Source of the DNA: Paucimonas sp.
Lineage (GTDB): Bacteria > Pseudomonadota > Gammaproteobacteria > Pseudomonadales > Pseudomonadaceae
Assembly (NCBI GenBank): GCA_031253995.1
Contig: JAIRVG010000061.1
Coordinates: 1-64,000, forward strand
Direction of reading: 5' to 3'
Length of the DNA stretch: 64,000 nucleotides
Shown here: one piece after another, positions 1 through 13,593 of the stretch
Position numbering within the stretch: the stretch's first letter is position 1
Layout of the letters: each line of letters starts with the position of its first letter
Position numbers and translations under genes: made by a program
Notes under the pieces: model-generated
The model's database searches: none
Seen by the model: the letters and a program-made list of their open reading frames with translations, nothing else
What the model was told of the DNA's origin: nothing

Positions 1-270
1 TTCTAAGCATTCGCGGATACTGGGCTCTTCCTCAGACTGTACGATACGTTCCTTTACCTTAAAGCCTGCGAGAGAAAAGAAACCCATGCCGACTACTCCG
101 GTCACAAGGCCGATGATAAGAAACGCCTTCTTTATATCGGGGCCGCCGGGCCTGTTTGAAAGATCCAATATGACCGGGACTGACGCGTTGGCGAATCCGC
201 CGAAGACGCCCGAAAGACCACCATAAAATCTCAGGGCTTGCGCGCGATATCCCGGTCCGACACCCGCCAC
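1..270 (-). pseudogene. partial hydrophobic membrane-protein reading frame, open to the window edge; possible fragment
   Basis: Minus-strand frame not in the ORF track reads ...ALRFYGGLSGVFGGFANASVPVILDLSNRPGGPDIKKAFLIIGLVTGVVGMGFFSLAGFKVKERIVQSEEEPSIRECLE. The only plausible start is a GTG at 268-270 inside the lipocalin gene. Confidence 0.25.
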
Positions 271-797
271 ACCAACCGGGTCGTGTCATACCCCTGCTGC
301 CGCGCCTTCGCCAGCAGGCTCTCCCGCTCCACCGCCGGCAAGGTCGGGGTCCGCGACAGGATCCACAAGTACTTGCGATCCGGATTCCCCACCAGCGCCG
401 TCTGGTAGTCGCTGCTCACATACAGCACCCAGTAGTTGCCCTTGGGCGCCCCGGGCAACTTCATGAACCAGTTGTCGAACGCCACCCACAGCTTGTCGGT
501 CTTGCCCGGCACCTGCGGCGTGGCACTGCCACTGGCTTCCTGCCATTTGCCATCGAGGGTCAGGCAACGGTTCAGCACACCGACGCTGCCGTCAGCGCGC
601 AGGTTGTAGTGCGCCTCAGACTGAGCACAGTCACGCTGGAAATACATCGGCAGCCGGGCCAGCTCGTACCACTTGCCCTGGTAACGCTTGAAATCGACGT
701 GATCCACCGTCTTCGGCGGCATCGGCCCGACGTCCTGGGTCGCACAACCACCCAGCAGCAACGCCGCACCCAATGCCAGCAGCGAACGACGGATCAT
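231..797 (-). CDS. blc: lipocalin family outer-membrane lipoprotein (Blc-like)
   Basis: Lipobox LLGGCA; lipocalin motif GKWYELARLPMYFQRDC and C-terminal YLWILSRTPTL. Confidence 0.9.
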   Translation of the reverse strand: MIRRSLLALGAALLLGGCATQDVGPMPPKTVDHVDFKRYQGKWYELARLPMYFQRDCAQSEAHYNLRADGSVGVLNRCLTLDGKWQEASGSATPQVPGKTDKLWVAFDNWFMKLPGAPKGNYWVLYVSSDYQTALVGNPDRKYLWILSRTPTLPAVERESLLAKARQQGYDTTRLVWRVSDRDIARKP

Positions 798-1048
798 TTC
801 AGCCCCTGCCCCGCGTACATCAAAACTTTGTCACCTGCGTACTGGACACTGATGAAGGTCTTCTCATCCCCCCAGGTACAGCTGGACACACCCAGGGCGC
901 CGGAACATTCCGTCGGGCTCCCCAGCAGGCTCTCGACCTCGACCTTGGTCATGCCGGTCTTGAGCTTGGAATAGTTTTCCTGGTTGAGCTTGCTGCACGC
1001 AGCCAGCAGCACGCACAGGGACAACAGGGCGAGGGAACGCAACGACAT
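794..1048 (-). CDS. small lipoprotein, SmpA/BamE-like (DUF3862-type)
   Basis: Start moved to MSLRSLALLSLCVLLAACSK (lipobox); KLKTGMTKVEVESLLGSPTECSG motif. Confidence 0.75.
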   Translation of the reverse strand: MSLRSLALLSLCVLLAACSKLNQENYSKLKTGMTKVEVESLLGSPTECSGALGVSSCTWGDEKTFISVQYAGDKVLMYAGQGLK

Positions 1049-1274
1049 GAAGGGGTACTCCTGGGAATGAAGGTGACAGGGCCAGACCACTGCCGACAGC
1101 TTAGAAGGATAAATCTCACTCCGGTTCCCGAAGGCGCCCGCTTTCAGTCCAGCGTAATCACTCACCTTTGGTCGAATTGATTGCGGAACCGATTAATCTT
1201 TTTCGTGCGACGGACGACACAGGAGGCGCTGCGGCGGATTGCCGCGCCTTTTCCGTAGATTGCGTGACCTCGAA

Positions 1275-3167
1275 ATGACCAAAAACCTGAAATTCAGCCA
1301 CAAGATCCTGCTGGCTGCCGCCCTGGTTGTGGTGGTGGCCTTCACCTGCTTCGTCCTGTTCAACGACTATCGCCAGCGCCAGTCGCTGGAGGTCAGCACC
1401 GAAGCCTCGATGCAGGAGCTGGGCACCCTGACGGCGGGCAACATCCGCACCTGGCTGGACAGCCGCATCCAGATCCTCGACTCCTTCTCCCAGCAGGTGG
1501 CCGTCGACGGCCCCGGCAAGGACGCCCTCGCCCGCAGCCTGGCGCTGCCGGTGTACAACGCCAACTTCGCCCTCACCTACTTCGGCGGCAAGGACGGCGC
1601 CATGCAGTCGGTACCGGCGGGCAATCGCGCCGCCGACTACGACCCGCGGGTACGCGGCTGGTACAAGAGCGCCAGCGCCGCCGGCCAGACCATCGTCACC
1701 GAGCCCTACATCTCCGCCTCCATGGGCAAGCTGGTGGTGACCATCGCCACCCCGGTGCAGCAGGCCGGGCAACTGCTCGGCGTCGCCGGCGCGGATACCG
1801 CGCTGGACACCATCAGCGCCATCATCAACTCGCTGAACTTCGACGGTCATGGCCACGCCTTCATCGTCAACGGCGAGGGCAAGATCCTGATCCACCCCAA
1901 CGGCGAACTGGCCCTGAAGACCCTGGCGGACGCTTATCCACAGGGCGCCCCGGTGATCGGCAAGGGCCTGAAGGAAGTCGAGGTCGACGGCCGCAAGCAG
2001 TTCATCAACTTCACCCATGTCGACGGCGTGCCGTCGGCGGACTGGTACGTCGCCCTGGTGCTCGACCAGGACGCCGCCTTCGCCATGCTCGGCGAGCTGC
2101 GCAGTTCCGCCGTGGTGGCGACCATCGCCGCGGTGCTGATCATCATCGCCCTGCTCGGCGTGCTGATCCGCGTGCTGATGGAGCCGCTGCACGTGATGGG
2201 CCGGGCCATGCACGACATCGCCGAGGGCAAGGGCGACCTGACCCGGCGCCTGAACATCCATGCCAACGACGAATTCGGCACCCTGGGCCAGTCATTCAAC
2301 CGCTTCGTCGAGCGGATCCATGAGTCGATCCGCGAAGTGTCCTCGGCCACCGGCCAGGTCAACGAAGTCGCGCTGCGGGTGATCAGCGCGTCCAACGCCT
2401 CGATCCACAACGCCGACCAGCAATCCAGCCGCACCAGCAGCGTGGCTGCGGCGATCAACGAACTGGGCGCCGCCGCCCAGGAAATCGCCCAGAACGCCGC
2501 CCTCGCCTCGCAGCACTCCAGCGATGCGCGCAACCTGGCGGAAGACGGGCAGCAGGTGGTCAACCAGACCATCGAGGTGATGAACCAGCTGTCGGCGAAG
2601 ATCAGCGACTCCTGCGGCAACATCGAGACGCTGAATGCCAACACGGTGAATATCGGGCAGATCCTCGAAGTGATCGCCGGCATCTCCCAGCAGACCAACC
2701 TGCTGGCGCTCAATGCCGCGATCGAGGCGGCGCGGGCCGGTGAAGCGGGCCGCGGTTTCGCGGTGGTGGCGGACGAGGTACGCAACCTCGCCCACCGCAC
2801 CCAGGACTCGGCGCAGCAGGTGCAACGGATCATCGAAGAGCTGCAATCCGGCGCCCAGGTGGCGGTGAGCACCATGACCGAGAGCCAGCACCAGAGCCAG
2901 CACAGCATGGGCATCGCCAACCAGGCGGGCGAACGCCTGGGCAGCGTGACCCAGCGCATCGGCGAGATCGACGGGATGAACCAGTCGGTGGCCACGGCGA
3001 CCGAGGAACAGACGGCCGTGGTGGAGTCGATCAATGTCGACATCACCGAGATCAATACGCTGAATCAGGAAGGAGTGGAAAACCTGCAGGCGACGTTGCG
3101 TGCCTGTAACGACCTGGAGCATCAGGTCGAGCGGTTGAAGCACCTGGTGGGTAGCTTCAGGATCTGA
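1275..3167 (+). CDS. methyl-accepting chemotaxis protein with periplasmic Cache-type sensor
   Basis: TM segments, HAMP, and the signalling hairpin [40 protein letters not shown]. Confidence 0.95.
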   Translation: MTKNLKFSHKILLAAALVVVVAFTCFVLFNDYRQRQSLEVSTEASMQELGTLTAGNIRTWLDSRIQILDSFSQQVAVDGPGKDALARSLALPVYNANFALTYFGGKDGAMQSVPAGNRAADYDPRVRGWYKSASAAGQTIVTEPYISASMGKLVVTIATPVQQAGQLLGVAGADTALDTISAIINSLNFDGHGHAFIVNGEGKILIHPNGELALKTLADAYPQGAPVIGKGLKEVEVDGRKQFINFTHVDGVPSADWYVALVLDQDAAFAMLGELRSSAVVATIAAVLIIIALLGVLIRVLMEPLHVMGRAMHDIAEGKGDLTRRLNIHANDEFGTLGQSFNRFVERIHESIREVSSATGQVNEVALRVISASNASIHNADQQSSRTSSVAAAINELGAAAQEIAQNAALASQHSSDARNLAEDGQQVVNQTIEVMNQLSAKISDSCGNIETLNANTVNIGQILEVIAGISQQTNLLALNAAIEAARAGEAGRGFAVVADEVRNLAHRTQDSAQQVQRIIEELQSGAQVAVSTMTESQHQSQHSMGIANQAGERLGSVTQRIGEIDGMNQSVATATEEQTAVVESINVDITEINTLNQEGVENLQATLRACNDLEHQVERLKHLVGSFRI

Positions 3168-3180
3168 TGATGGCCTTCAG

Positions 3181-3250
3181 GGCCTCATCGCTGGCAAGCC
3201 AGCTCCCACAGTGACCGCGTGCACCGCTGGACCTGTGGGAGCTGGGCCCT
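3181..3250. repeat. REP family A element, right arm degenerate
   Basis: ctcatcgctggcaagccagctcccaca ... tgtgggagctggg; right arm lacks cttgccagcgat. Confidence 0.75.
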
Positions 3251-3272
3251 GAAGAACAGCAAAAGAGTCAGG

Positions 3273-3869
3273 TCAGAAGCGGGAGCCCGGCTCCAGCAGG
3301 AAGTCCATCTCTTCACTGGTGCTCGGCCGCCCCAGCACCAGGTTGCGATGCGGGAACCGGCCGAACCGGGCAATCACCCGCTGATGCTGCTCGGCATAGT
3401 CGAGGAAGCCTTCGAACAAGCGCCGGTCTGCCGTTGGCTGCGCCGCCAGCAGGTCCTGGTAACGCTCGACGCAGGTGTTCTGCCAGTCCAGCACCTCGGC
3501 ATGCTCCAGCACCAGCAGGATGAACACCCGCTGCAGCGGCAGCAGCTGGTAGTCCCAGGACCGGTCCAGGCCCTGCATCACCAGCACCTGCGCCCGACGG
3601 TCACCGTCGAAGGCGCGCGGGGTGTCGCGGTAGATCATCCGCGGCAGCTGGTCCAGCAACAGGACCAGCCCCAGCCAGCCCTGCGGGCTTTCCAGCCACT
3701 CTTCCAGGCCGCCAGCCAGCGCCTGCTCGACCAGCGGGCCGAAGCGCTCGTGCGCCTCGGCGTCATGCTGCTTGCCGAACCACAGCGTGCTCTTCTCGTC
3801 AGCCACGTCCTGGGGACTGGTGCCCCATCCGAACCACCACTCCAGCAACGGCTGCCAAGGTGCGAGCAT
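3273..3869 (-). CDS. DUF924 family protein
   Basis: MLAPWQPLLEWWFGWG..., LGLVLLLDQLPRMIYRDTPRAFDGDRRA, FGRFPHRNLVLGR. Confidence 0.85.
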   Translation of the reverse strand: MLAPWQPLLEWWFGWGTSPQDVADEKSTLWFGKQHDAEAHERFGPLVEQALAGGLEEWLESPQGWLGLVLLLDQLPRMIYRDTPRAFDGDRRAQVLVMQGLDRSWDYQLLPLQRVFILLVLEHAEVLDWQNTCVERYQDLLAAQPTADRRLFEGFLDYAEQHQRVIARFGRFPHRNLVLGRPSTSEEMDFLLEPGSRF

Positions 3870-3876
3870 GGCCTGT

Positions 3877-4887
3877 TTACTCCTGGTGATAACCGGTGAC
3901 GCGCTGGACTTCCTCTTTCGAACCGAGGAACACCGCCACACGCTGGTGCAGGCTGTCCGGCTGGATGTCGAGGATGCGCTGGGTACCGTCGGTGGACGCA
4001 CCGCCGGCCTGTTCGATGATGAAGGACATCGGGTTGGCTTCGTACATCAGGCGCAGCTTGCCCGGCTTGGAAGGCTCACGGGCATCGCGCGGGTACATGA
4101 ACAGGCCGCCGCGGGTCAGGATGCGGTGTACGTCCGCAACCATCGAAGCGATCCAGCGCATGTTGTAGTTCTTCTTCAGCGGGCCGGTCTCGCCTTCCAG
4201 CAGCTCGCCGACGTAGCGCTTGACCGGGGCTTCCCAGTGACGCTGGTTGGACATGTTGATGGCGAATTCGGCGGTGGTTTCCGGAACCTTGATGTTCTCG
4301 TGGGTCAGGACGAAGCTGCCCAGCTCGCGGTCCAGGGTGAAGCCCTTCACGCCGTTGCCCAGGGTCAGGATCAGCATGGTCTGCGGGCCATAGATGGCGT
4401 AGCCGGCGGCGACCTGCTTGGTGCCTGGCTGCAGGAAGGCCTTTTCGTTCAGGCTTTCGTTCTGGCTCAGGTACTCGTTAGGGCAGCGCAGAACCGAGAA
4501 GATGGTGCCGACCGAGACGTTGACGTCGATGTTCGACGAACCGTCCAGCGGGTCGAAGACCAGCAGGTACGCGCCTTTCGGGTACTTGCCCGGGATCTGG
4601 TAGGCGTTGTCCATCTCTTCCGAGGCCATTCCGGCCAGGTGGCCGCCCCACTCGTTGGCTTCGAGGAGGATGTCGTTGGAAATCACGTCCAGTTTCTTCT
4701 GGACTTCGCCCTGCACGTTCTCGGTGCCCATGCTGCCCAGCACGCCGCCGAGGGCGCCCTTGGACACGTTGTGGCTGATTTCCTTGCATGCACGCGCCAC
4801 CACTTCGATGAGGAAGCGCAGATCGGCAGGGGTGCTGTTGCTACGGGTCTGCTCAATCAGATAGCGACTCAGGGTAACGCGGGACAT
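3877..4887 (-). CDS. fbp: fructose-1,6-bisphosphatase class 1
   Basis: [15 protein letters not shown]..., [29 protein letters not shown]. Confidence 0.95.
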   Translation of the reverse strand: MSRVTLSRYLIEQTRSNSTPADLRFLIEVVARACKEISHNVSKGALGGVLGSMGTENVQGEVQKKLDVISNDILLEANEWGGHLAGMASEEMDNAYQIPGKYPKGAYLLVFDPLDGSSNIDVNVSVGTIFSVLRCPNEYLSQNESLNEKAFLQPGTKQVAAGYAIYGPQTMLILTLGNGVKGFTLDRELGSFVLTHENIKVPETTAEFAINMSNQRHWEAPVKRYVGELLEGETGPLKKNYNMRWIASMVADVHRILTRGGLFMYPRDAREPSKPGKLRLMYEANPMSFIIEQAGGASTDGTQRILDIQPDSLHQRVAVFLGSKEEVQRVTGYHQE

Positions 4888-5028
4888 GTATGGCTCCGGA
4901 GGATTGGGGAGGAAAAAACCCACGCAGTTTACAGGGAGTGCGCGGCGCGGGCGAGCAGTAGGACAACCCTGCCCGATCAGACGGCACATTCGGGATCTGG
5001 TTCCCGCCGTCCGCCGCGCCGCCGCCGG

Positions 5029-7479
<2,451 letters not shown>

Positions 7480-7678
7480 GCGGTGTCCTCGGGCGAGTTT
7501 GACGATTGCGGATGGAGATCTGACAGCCTAGACGGTTCGACACAGCGCGTTGGCGCTGGTTCGCGGGTTGTGCTGCAAAAGCGGGACCGGGCGGGGGCGA
7601 TTTCGCAAATGGTTGTTCACATTTTGATCAACTCCGGTATGATCGCGCGCCTTCCTATACCTATATGCCTGACCCCTG

Positions 7679-8083
7679 ATGAAACCGACCCTGATCGCCG
7701 CCGCCGAGCTTGACCGTCTCGAAACGTGGCAGAAGTACGCCAGCCATATGTGCGGCGGCTGCATGTCCACCTGCTGCACCCTGCCGGTGGAAGTGAAGTT
7801 GAAAGACCTGATTCGAATTGGCGTGGTGGATGAGTTCGAAGTGGGCGAACCGCCGAAGAATATCGCCAAGCGGTTGCAGAAGGATGGCATCGTCGAGCGC
7901 TTCAACCAGAAGTCGGGGATCTTCACCCTGACCCGGATGAGCAATGACGATTGCCTCTATCTGGACCGCAAGACCCGGCTGTGCACCATTTACGACAAGC
8001 GTCCGGACACCTGCCGCAACCATCCGCGGGTAGGGCCGCGGCCGGGGTATTGCGCGTACAAGCCGAAGCCGGCGAGCCGCTAA
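7679..8083 (+). CDS. YkgJ family cysteine cluster protein
   Basis: Cys-rich: CGGCMSTCCTLPVEVK, CLYLDRKTRLCTIYDKRPDTCRNHPRVGPRPGYCAYKPK. Confidence 0.85.
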   Translation: MKPTLIAAAELDRLETWQKYASHMCGGCMSTCCTLPVEVKLKDLIRIGVVDEFEVGEPPKNIAKRLQKDGIVERFNQKSGIFTLTRMSNDDCLYLDRKTRLCTIYDKRPDTCRNHPRVGPRPGYCAYKPKPASR

Positions 8084-8085
8084 AG

Positions 8086-8160
8086 GCATCGCTGGCAAGC
8101 CAGCGCCCGCAGGTCCGGCGGTGCACGCAGACCCCGTGGGAGCTGGCTTGCCAGCGATGA
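8086..8160. repeat. REP family A inverted pair
   Basis: gcatcgctggcaagccagcgcccgc ... gtgggagctggcttgccagcgatga. Confidence 0.85.
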
Positions 8161-8194
8161 GGCCCTGAAAAACAGCACAAGAATTTCAGGAACC

Positions 8195-8235
8195 AAAAAA
8201 AAGCCCCCGGCCTTTCGACCGGGGGCTTTTTCATT
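8195..8235. terminator. Rho-independent terminator, probably bidirectional
   Basis: aaaaaagcccccggcctttcgaccgggggctttttc. Confidence 0.85.
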
Positions 8236-8246
8236 TCAAGCCGGGC

Positions 8247-10070
8247 TTAGTTGGCCTTGGCTTTCTTGGCAGCGCGGGTACGCTCGCCTTCGTCGAGGAT
8301 CTTCTTGCGCAGACGGATCGACTTAGGAGTCACTTCGCACAGCTCGTCGTCCTGGATGAATTCCAGAGCCTGTTCCAGGGTGAAACGAACCGGCGGAACC
8401 AGGGCGATGGTCTCGTCCTTGCCCGAAGCACGCATGTTGTCGAGCTTCTTGCCTTTGGTTGGGTTCACACCCAGGTCGTTGTCACGGCTGTTCAGACCGA
8501 CGATCTGACCGTTGTAGATCTCCTGGCCGTGCTCGACGAACAGCTTGCCGCGCGCCTGCAGGGTTTCCAGGGAGTAGGTCAGGGCCTTGCCGGTCTCGAC
8601 CGAAACCAGTACGCCGTTCAGACGGCCGGACATGTGACCGGACTTCATGGTGTCGTAGCGATCGAAGATCGAGGTCAGGATGCCAGCACCGTTGGTCAGG
8701 GTCAGGAACTGGTTACGGAAACCGATCAGACCGCGAGCAGGAATGTTGTACTCCAGACGTACACGGCCCTTGCCATCCGGCGCCATGTTGGTCAGGTCGC
8801 CCTTACGCAGACCCATTTCTTCCATCACCTTGCCCTGGGATTCTTCAGGGATGTCGATGGTGACGTTTTCGAACGGCTCGTGCTTGCTGCCGTTGACTTC
8901 GCGGATGATCACTTCAGGACGGCCCACGGCCATCTCGAAGCCTTCGCGACGCATGGTTTCGATCAGAACCGACAGGTGCAGCTCACCACGGCCGGAAACC
9001 TTGAACTTGTCAGCCGAGTCGCCTTCTTCAACGCGCAGTGCAACGTTGTACAGCAGCTCTTTGTCCAGACGCTCCTTGATGTTACGGGAGGTCACGAACT
9101 TGCCTTCTTTACCGCAGAACGGCGAGTCGTTCACCTGGAAGGTCATGGAAACGGTCGGCTCGTCGACGGTCAGCGGCTTCATCGCTTCGACGGCGTCTGG
9201 CGAGCAGAGGGTGTCGGAGATGAACAGCTCGTCGAAACCGCTGATGCAGACGATGTCGCCAGCCTGGGCTTCTTCGACGTCGACGCGGTGCAGGCCGTGG
9301 TGGCCCATCAGCTTCAGGATACGACCGTTGCGGCGCTTGCCTTCGGTGTCGATGGCGACGACCGGGGTGTTCGGCTTGACGCGGCCACGAGCGATACGGC
9401 CAACGCCGATGACACCCAGGAAGCTGTTGTAGTCCAGTGCCGAGATCTGCATCTGGAACGGACCATCGCGGTCAACGGCCGGCGCTGGAACGTTGTCGAC
9501 GATCGACTGGTACAGCGGGGTCATGTCTTCGGCCATGGCGGTGTGGTCGAGACCGGCGATGCCGTTCAGGGCCGAGGCGTAGACGACCTGGAAGTCCAGC
9601 TGGTCGTCGGTGGCGCCGAGGTTGTCGAACAGGTCGAAGATCTGGTCCAGAACCCAGTCAGGACGCGCGCCCGGACGGTCGACCTTGTTGATCACGACGA
9701 TCGGCTTCAGACCGGCTTCGAAGGCCTTCTTGGTCACGAAGCGGGTTTGCGGCATAGGGCCGTCCTGGGCGTCGACCAGCAGCAGCACGGAGTCGACCAT
9801 CGACATCACGCGCTCTACCTCGCCACCGAAGTCGGCGTGGCCGGGGGTGTCGACGATGTTGATGTGGTAGCCATTCCAGTTGATGGCGGTGTTCTTCGCC
9901 AGAATGGTAATGCCGCGCTCTTTTTCCTGGTCGTTGGAGTCCATGACGCGCTCGTCGTTGAGCTCGTTACGCTCCAGGGTGCCGGACTGGCGCAGGAGTT
10001 TGTCGACCAGGGTGGTTTTACCATGGTCAACGTGGGCGATGATGGCGATGTTGCGCAGATTCTCAATCAC
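8247..10070 (-). CDS. typA: ribosome-associated GTPase TypA/BipA
   Basis: [26 protein letters not shown]..., [20 protein letters not shown]. Confidence 0.97.
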   Translation of the reverse strand: MIENLRNIAIIAHVDHGKTTLVDKLLRQSGTLERNELNDERVMDSNDQEKERGITILAKNTAINWNGYHINIVDTPGHADFGGEVERVMSMVDSVLLLVDAQDGPMPQTRFVTKKAFEAGLKPIVVINKVDRPGARPDWVLDQIFDLFDNLGATDDQLDFQVVYASALNGIAGLDHTAMAEDMTPLYQSIVDNVPAPAVDRDGPFQMQISALDYNSFLGVIGVGRIARGRVKPNTPVVAIDTEGKRRNGRILKLMGHHGLHRVDVEEAQAGDIVCISGFDELFISDTLCSPDAVEAMKPLTVDEPTVSMTFQVNDSPFCGKEGKFVTSRNIKERLDKELLYNVALRVEEGDSADKFKVSGRGELHLSVLIETMRREGFEMAVGRPEVIIREVNGSKHEPFENVTIDIPEESQGKVMEEMGLRKGDLTNMAPDGKGRVRLEYNIPARGLIGFRNQFLTLTNGAGILTSIFDRYDTMKSGHMSGRLNGVLVSVETGKALTYSLETLQARGKLFVEHGQEIYNGQIVGLNSRDNDLGVNPTKGKKLDNMRASGKDETIALVPPVRFTLEQALEFIQDDELCEVTPKSIRLRKKILDEGERTRAAKKAKAN

Positions 10071-10185
10071 TGTGTGTATCTCGATCTCAGGTATTCGGTG
10101 CCGCCGCCAGGGCAGCGGGTTTCAGTAAACGAAGCAGGAAATCCGGTCGGGAGGACGATGGCGAGAGCGGTCGCCATCGTGCTTC

Positions 10186-11640
10186 CTAGGCGGGGCGATA
10201 AACGCGCACATTGGCGTGTCCCTCACTGAGCAGGTGATGAGCATGCAGGCGGCTCATGACACCTTTATCGCAATAGAGCAAATATTGACGGTTGGCATCC
10301 AGGTGCTTGAAGCGGCTGTTCAGGGCGTAGAACGGCACGGCCTGGACTTCGATGCCGTCGAGCTGCAGAGGTTCGTCTTCCTGGGCATCCGGGTGACGGA
10401 TGTCGATGACGATCTGGCCCGGCAGGGCTTCGCTCAGTTCTTCGACCTGGATGTCCTGCCCCAGTTCGTCGATCACGTTGTCGATGGAAATGTAGCGGGC
10501 GCGCTCCAGGGCGCGCTCCAGCACTTGCATGTCGAACTGCTTCTCTTCGTGGTCGACGCGGTGGCGCTTGGCGCAGGTGGTCGGGTTCACCGAGATCACG
10601 CCGCAGTATTCGGGCATGTGCTTGGCGAACTCGGCGGTGCCGATTTCGTTGGCCTGGTCGATGATGTCCTGCTTGTGGCTGGCCAGCAGCGGACGCAGCA
10701 CCAGCTTGTCGGTGGCCGAGTCGATCACCGCGAGGTTGGGCAGGGTCTGGCTGGACACCTGGGAAATCGCCTCGCCGGTCACCAGCGCATCGATTTCCAG
10801 GCGATCGGCAACACGGGCAGCCGCGCGCAGCATCATGCGCTTGAGGGTCACGCCCATATAACTGTTGTCGACCTTGCCGAGGATCTCGCCGACCACTTCC
10901 TCGAACGGCACGCTGACGAACAGCACGCGCTGGCTGCTGCCGTATTTCTTCCACAGGTAGTGGGCGACTTCCATCACCCCCAGCTCGTGGGCGCGGCCGC
11001 CGAGGTTGAAGAAGCAGAAGTGGGTCATCAGGCCGCGGCGCATCATCTGGTAGGCCGCCACGGTGGAGTCGAAGCCACCGGACATCAGCACCAGGGTCTG
11101 CTCCAGCGCGCCCAGCGGGTAGCCGCCGATGCCCTTGTGCTGGTTGTGGATCACGTACAGGCGCTTGTCGCGAACCTCGATGCGCACTTCCACTTCCGGG
11201 GTGCGCAGGTCGATACCGGCGGCGCCGCACTGCTGGCGCAGCTGGCTGCCGACATAGCGGTCGACGTCCATCGAGGTGAAGTCGTGGTGACCGCCGCGCT
11301 TGCAGCGCACGGCGAAGCGCTTGCCGGCCAGCAGGTGGCCGAAGTGCGTCTTGCACTTGGCGACGATGTCGTCGAAGTCGCCCAGCGGGTATTCGTCGAC
11401 CTGCAGGAAGTGGGCGATGCCCGGCATGCAGGTCAGGCGCTCGGTCATCTCGCGCAATACTTTCTCGTCTTCGATGCGGGTGACCACTTCGAGGTTGTCC
11501 CAGACGCCGTCGACCTTGACCTCGGGGTCGAGCTCGCGCAGCACGGCACGAATGTTACGGCCGAGCTGACGGATGAACCGCTTGCGGACAGGGCGGCTCT
11601 TGATGGTGATTTCCGGGAAGACTTTGACGATCAGTTTCAT
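10186..11640 (-). CDS. thiI: tRNA 4-thiouridine synthase with C-terminal rhodanese domain
   Basis: THUMP region; PP-loop [16 protein letters not shown]-terminal [23 protein letters not shown]. Confidence 0.95.
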   Translation of the reverse strand: MKLIVKVFPEITIKSRPVRKRFIRQLGRNIRAVLRELDPEVKVDGVWDNLEVVTRIEDEKVLREMTERLTCMPGIAHFLQVDEYPLGDFDDIVAKCKTHFGHLLAGKRFAVRCKRGGHHDFTSMDVDRYVGSQLRQQCGAAGIDLRTPEVEVRIEVRDKRLYVIHNQHKGIGGYPLGALEQTLVLMSGGFDSTVAAYQMMRRGLMTHFCFFNLGGRAHELGVMEVAHYLWKKYGSSQRVLFVSVPFEEVVGEILGKVDNSYMGVTLKRMMLRAAARVADRLEIDALVTGEAISQVSSQTLPNLAVIDSATDKLVLRPLLASHKQDIIDQANEIGTAEFAKHMPEYCGVISVNPTTCAKRHRVDHEEKQFDMQVLERALERARYISIDNVIDELGQDIQVEELSEALPGQIVIDIRHPDAQEDEPLQLDGIEVQAVPFYALNSRFKHLDANRQYLLYCDKGVMSRLHAHHLLSEGHANVRVYRPA

Positions 11641-11737
11641 TGAAAACAGCGCGCGAGCGGCCAGTCGAAAAAGGGGGGCGCGGATTATAGCGGAAATTGC
11701 TCAAGGTTTGACCAACTTTTGTCCGAACGCTTTGCGC

Positions 11738-11754
11738 TGCATCAATTTGGTGCA
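11738..11754 (+). promoter_or_regulatory. NtrC-type binding site upstream of glnA
   Basis: TGCATCAATTTGGTGCA, 11 of 12 defined positions of TGCACCN5GGTGCA; a weaker half-matching site lies at 11769..11785. Confidence 0.7.
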
Positions 11755-11857
11755 TTTCGACTTTTCTGCGCATCCAAAGAGTGCAGAAAAAACAGAGATT
11801 TCTTACGGAAAGGTCTGAAACGCGAGAAAACGGGGCATAAATCCCGTTTCCGGGCAC

Positions 11858-11873
11858 TGGCATGCAATTTGCT
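11858..11873 (+). promoter_or_regulatory. sigma54 (-24/-12) promoter of glnA
   Basis: TGGCATGCAATTTGCT; GG-N10-GC spacing. Confidence 0.8.
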
Positions 11874-11970
11874 CCCTTGTGATGCAGGTTGCCCTGGCCG
11901 ACTATTCGCGCCCGGCATCACCCAAATTCAAGGGCTGCACAGGCACGCTCTACCCCACCCGGAGGACACT

Positions 11971-13377
11971 ATGTCGAAGTCGGTTCAACTCATCAAAGAT
12001 CATGACGTAAAGTGGATTGATCTGCGCTTCACTGACACCCGCGGCACTCAGCACCACGTGACCATGCCAGCCCGTGATGCGCTGGATGACGACTTCTTCG
12101 AAGTCGGCAAGATGTTCGACGGTTCCTCCATCGCCGGCTGGAAAGGCATCGAAGCGTCCGACATGATCCTGATGCCGGTCGACGACACCGCCGTCCTGGA
12201 CCCGTTCACCGAAGAGCCGACCCTGATCCTGGTCTGCGACATCATCGAACCATCGAGCATGCAAGGCTACGATCGCGACCCACGTGCGATCGCCAAGCGC
12301 GCCGAGGAATACCTGAAAAGCACCGCCATCGGTGACACCGTATTCGCAGGTCCAGAGCCTGAGTTCTTCATCTTCGACGAAGTGAAGTTCAAGTCCGACA
12401 TCTCCGGCTCGATGTTCAAGATCTTCTCCGAGCAAGGTTCCTGGATGTCCGACCAGGACGTCGAAGGCGGCAACAAAGGCCACCGTCCAGGCGTCAAGGG
12501 CGGCTACTTCCCGGTTCCGCCGTTCGACCACGACCACGAAATCCGTACCGCCATGTGCAACGCACTGGAAGAGATGGGCCAGGTCGTCGAAGTTCACCAC
12601 CACGAAGTGGCGACTGCCGGCCAGAACGAAATCGGCGTCAAGTTCAACACCCTGGTGAAGAAGGCTGACGAAGTCCAGACCCTGAAATACGTCGTGCACA
12701 ACGTTGCCGATGCCTACGGCCGCACCGCGACCTTCATGCCGAAGCCTCTGTACGGCGACAACGGCTCGGGCATGCACGTGCACATGTCGATCTGGAAAGA
12801 AGGCAAGAACACCTTCTCCGGCGAAGGCTATGCCGGCCTGTCCGACACCGCCCTGTACTTCATCGGCGGCATCATCAAGCACGGCAAGGCACTGAACGGC
12901 TTCACCAACCCGTCGACCAACTCCTACAAGCGTCTGGTCCCAGGTTTCGAAGCTCCGGTAATGCTGGCCTACTCGGCTCGCAACCGTTCCGCCTCGATCC
13001 GTATTCCTTACGTCGGCAGCCCTAAGGCCCGCCGTATCGAAGCCCGCTTCCCGGATCCGGCTGCCAACCCGTACCTGGCCTTCGCTGCCCTGCTGATGGC
13101 CGGCCTGGACGGTATCCAGAACAAGATCCACCCAGGCGACGCAGCGGACAAGAACCTGTACGACCTGCCACCAGAAGAAGCCAAGGAAATCCCGCAAGTT
13201 TGCGGCAGCCTGAAAGAGGCCCTGGAAGAACTGGACAAAGGCCGTGCGTTCCTGACCAAGGGCGGCGTGTTCTCCGACGACTTCATCGATGCCTACATCG
13301 CCCTGAAATCGGAAGAAGAAATCAAGGTTCGCACCTTCGTACACCCACTGGAATACGAGCTGTACTACAGCTGCTGA
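11971..13377 (+). CDS. glnA: type I glutamine synthetase
   Basis: [59 protein letters not shown]; adenylylation-type C-terminus. Confidence 0.98.
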   Translation: MSKSVQLIKDHDVKWIDLRFTDTRGTQHHVTMPARDALDDDFFEVGKMFDGSSIAGWKGIEASDMILMPVDDTAVLDPFTEEPTLILVCDIIEPSSMQGYDRDPRAIAKRAEEYLKSTAIGDTVFAGPEPEFFIFDEVKFKSDISGSMFKIFSEQGSWMSDQDVEGGNKGHRPGVKGGYFPVPPFDHDHEIRTAMCNALEEMGQVVEVHHHEVATAGQNEIGVKFNTLVKKADEVQTLKYVVHNVADAYGRTATFMPKPLYGDNGSGMHVHMSIWKEGKNTFSGEGYAGLSDTALYFIGGIIKHGKALNGFTNPSTNSYKRLVPGFEAPVMLAYSARNRSASIRIPYVGSPKARRIEARFPDPAANPYLAFAALLMAGLDGIQNKIHPGDAADKNLYDLPPEEAKEIPQVCGSLKEALEELDKGRAFLTKGGVFSDDFIDAYIALKSEEEIKVRTFVHPLEYELYYSC

Positions 13378-13386
13378 TCCGTCGGG

Positions 13387-13478
13387 CAGTTACAAGCGAC
13401 AAGTTTCAAGCGGCAAGAAGAAGCAGTCGGCAACGCCACGGCTTTTTCTTGTGGCTTGCAGCTTGAAACTTGAAGCTG
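13387..13478. repeat. inverted intergenic repeat, family C (aagc/gcttgaa type)
   Basis: ttacaagcgacaagtttcaagcggcaagaag ... ttcttgtggcttgcagcttgaaacttgaagctg; related element at 26932..27017. Confidence 0.6.
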
Positions 13479-13480
13479 AA

Positions 13481-13511
13481 GAAAAGGCCTCCTTCGGGAG
13501 GCCTTTTTCTT
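13481..13511 (+). terminator. glnA terminator
   Basis: aggcctccttcgggaggcctttttctt. Confidence 0.85.
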
Positions 13512-13593
13512 ACAGGTTCAAGCGCCCCGGCTGATAGTTCAGCTTTTCCCCGTCACCCATGCTGGTCCGCTCCTTCTCTCAGCGAGCACCACC

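Noticed and set aside
59-289. 76-aa minus ORF at window start
   Set aside because: Arg/Cys-rich out-of-frame reading. A different minus frame gives a membrane-protein-like sequence.
8529-10229. 566-aa plus ORF antisense to typA
   Set aside because: Antisense artefact.
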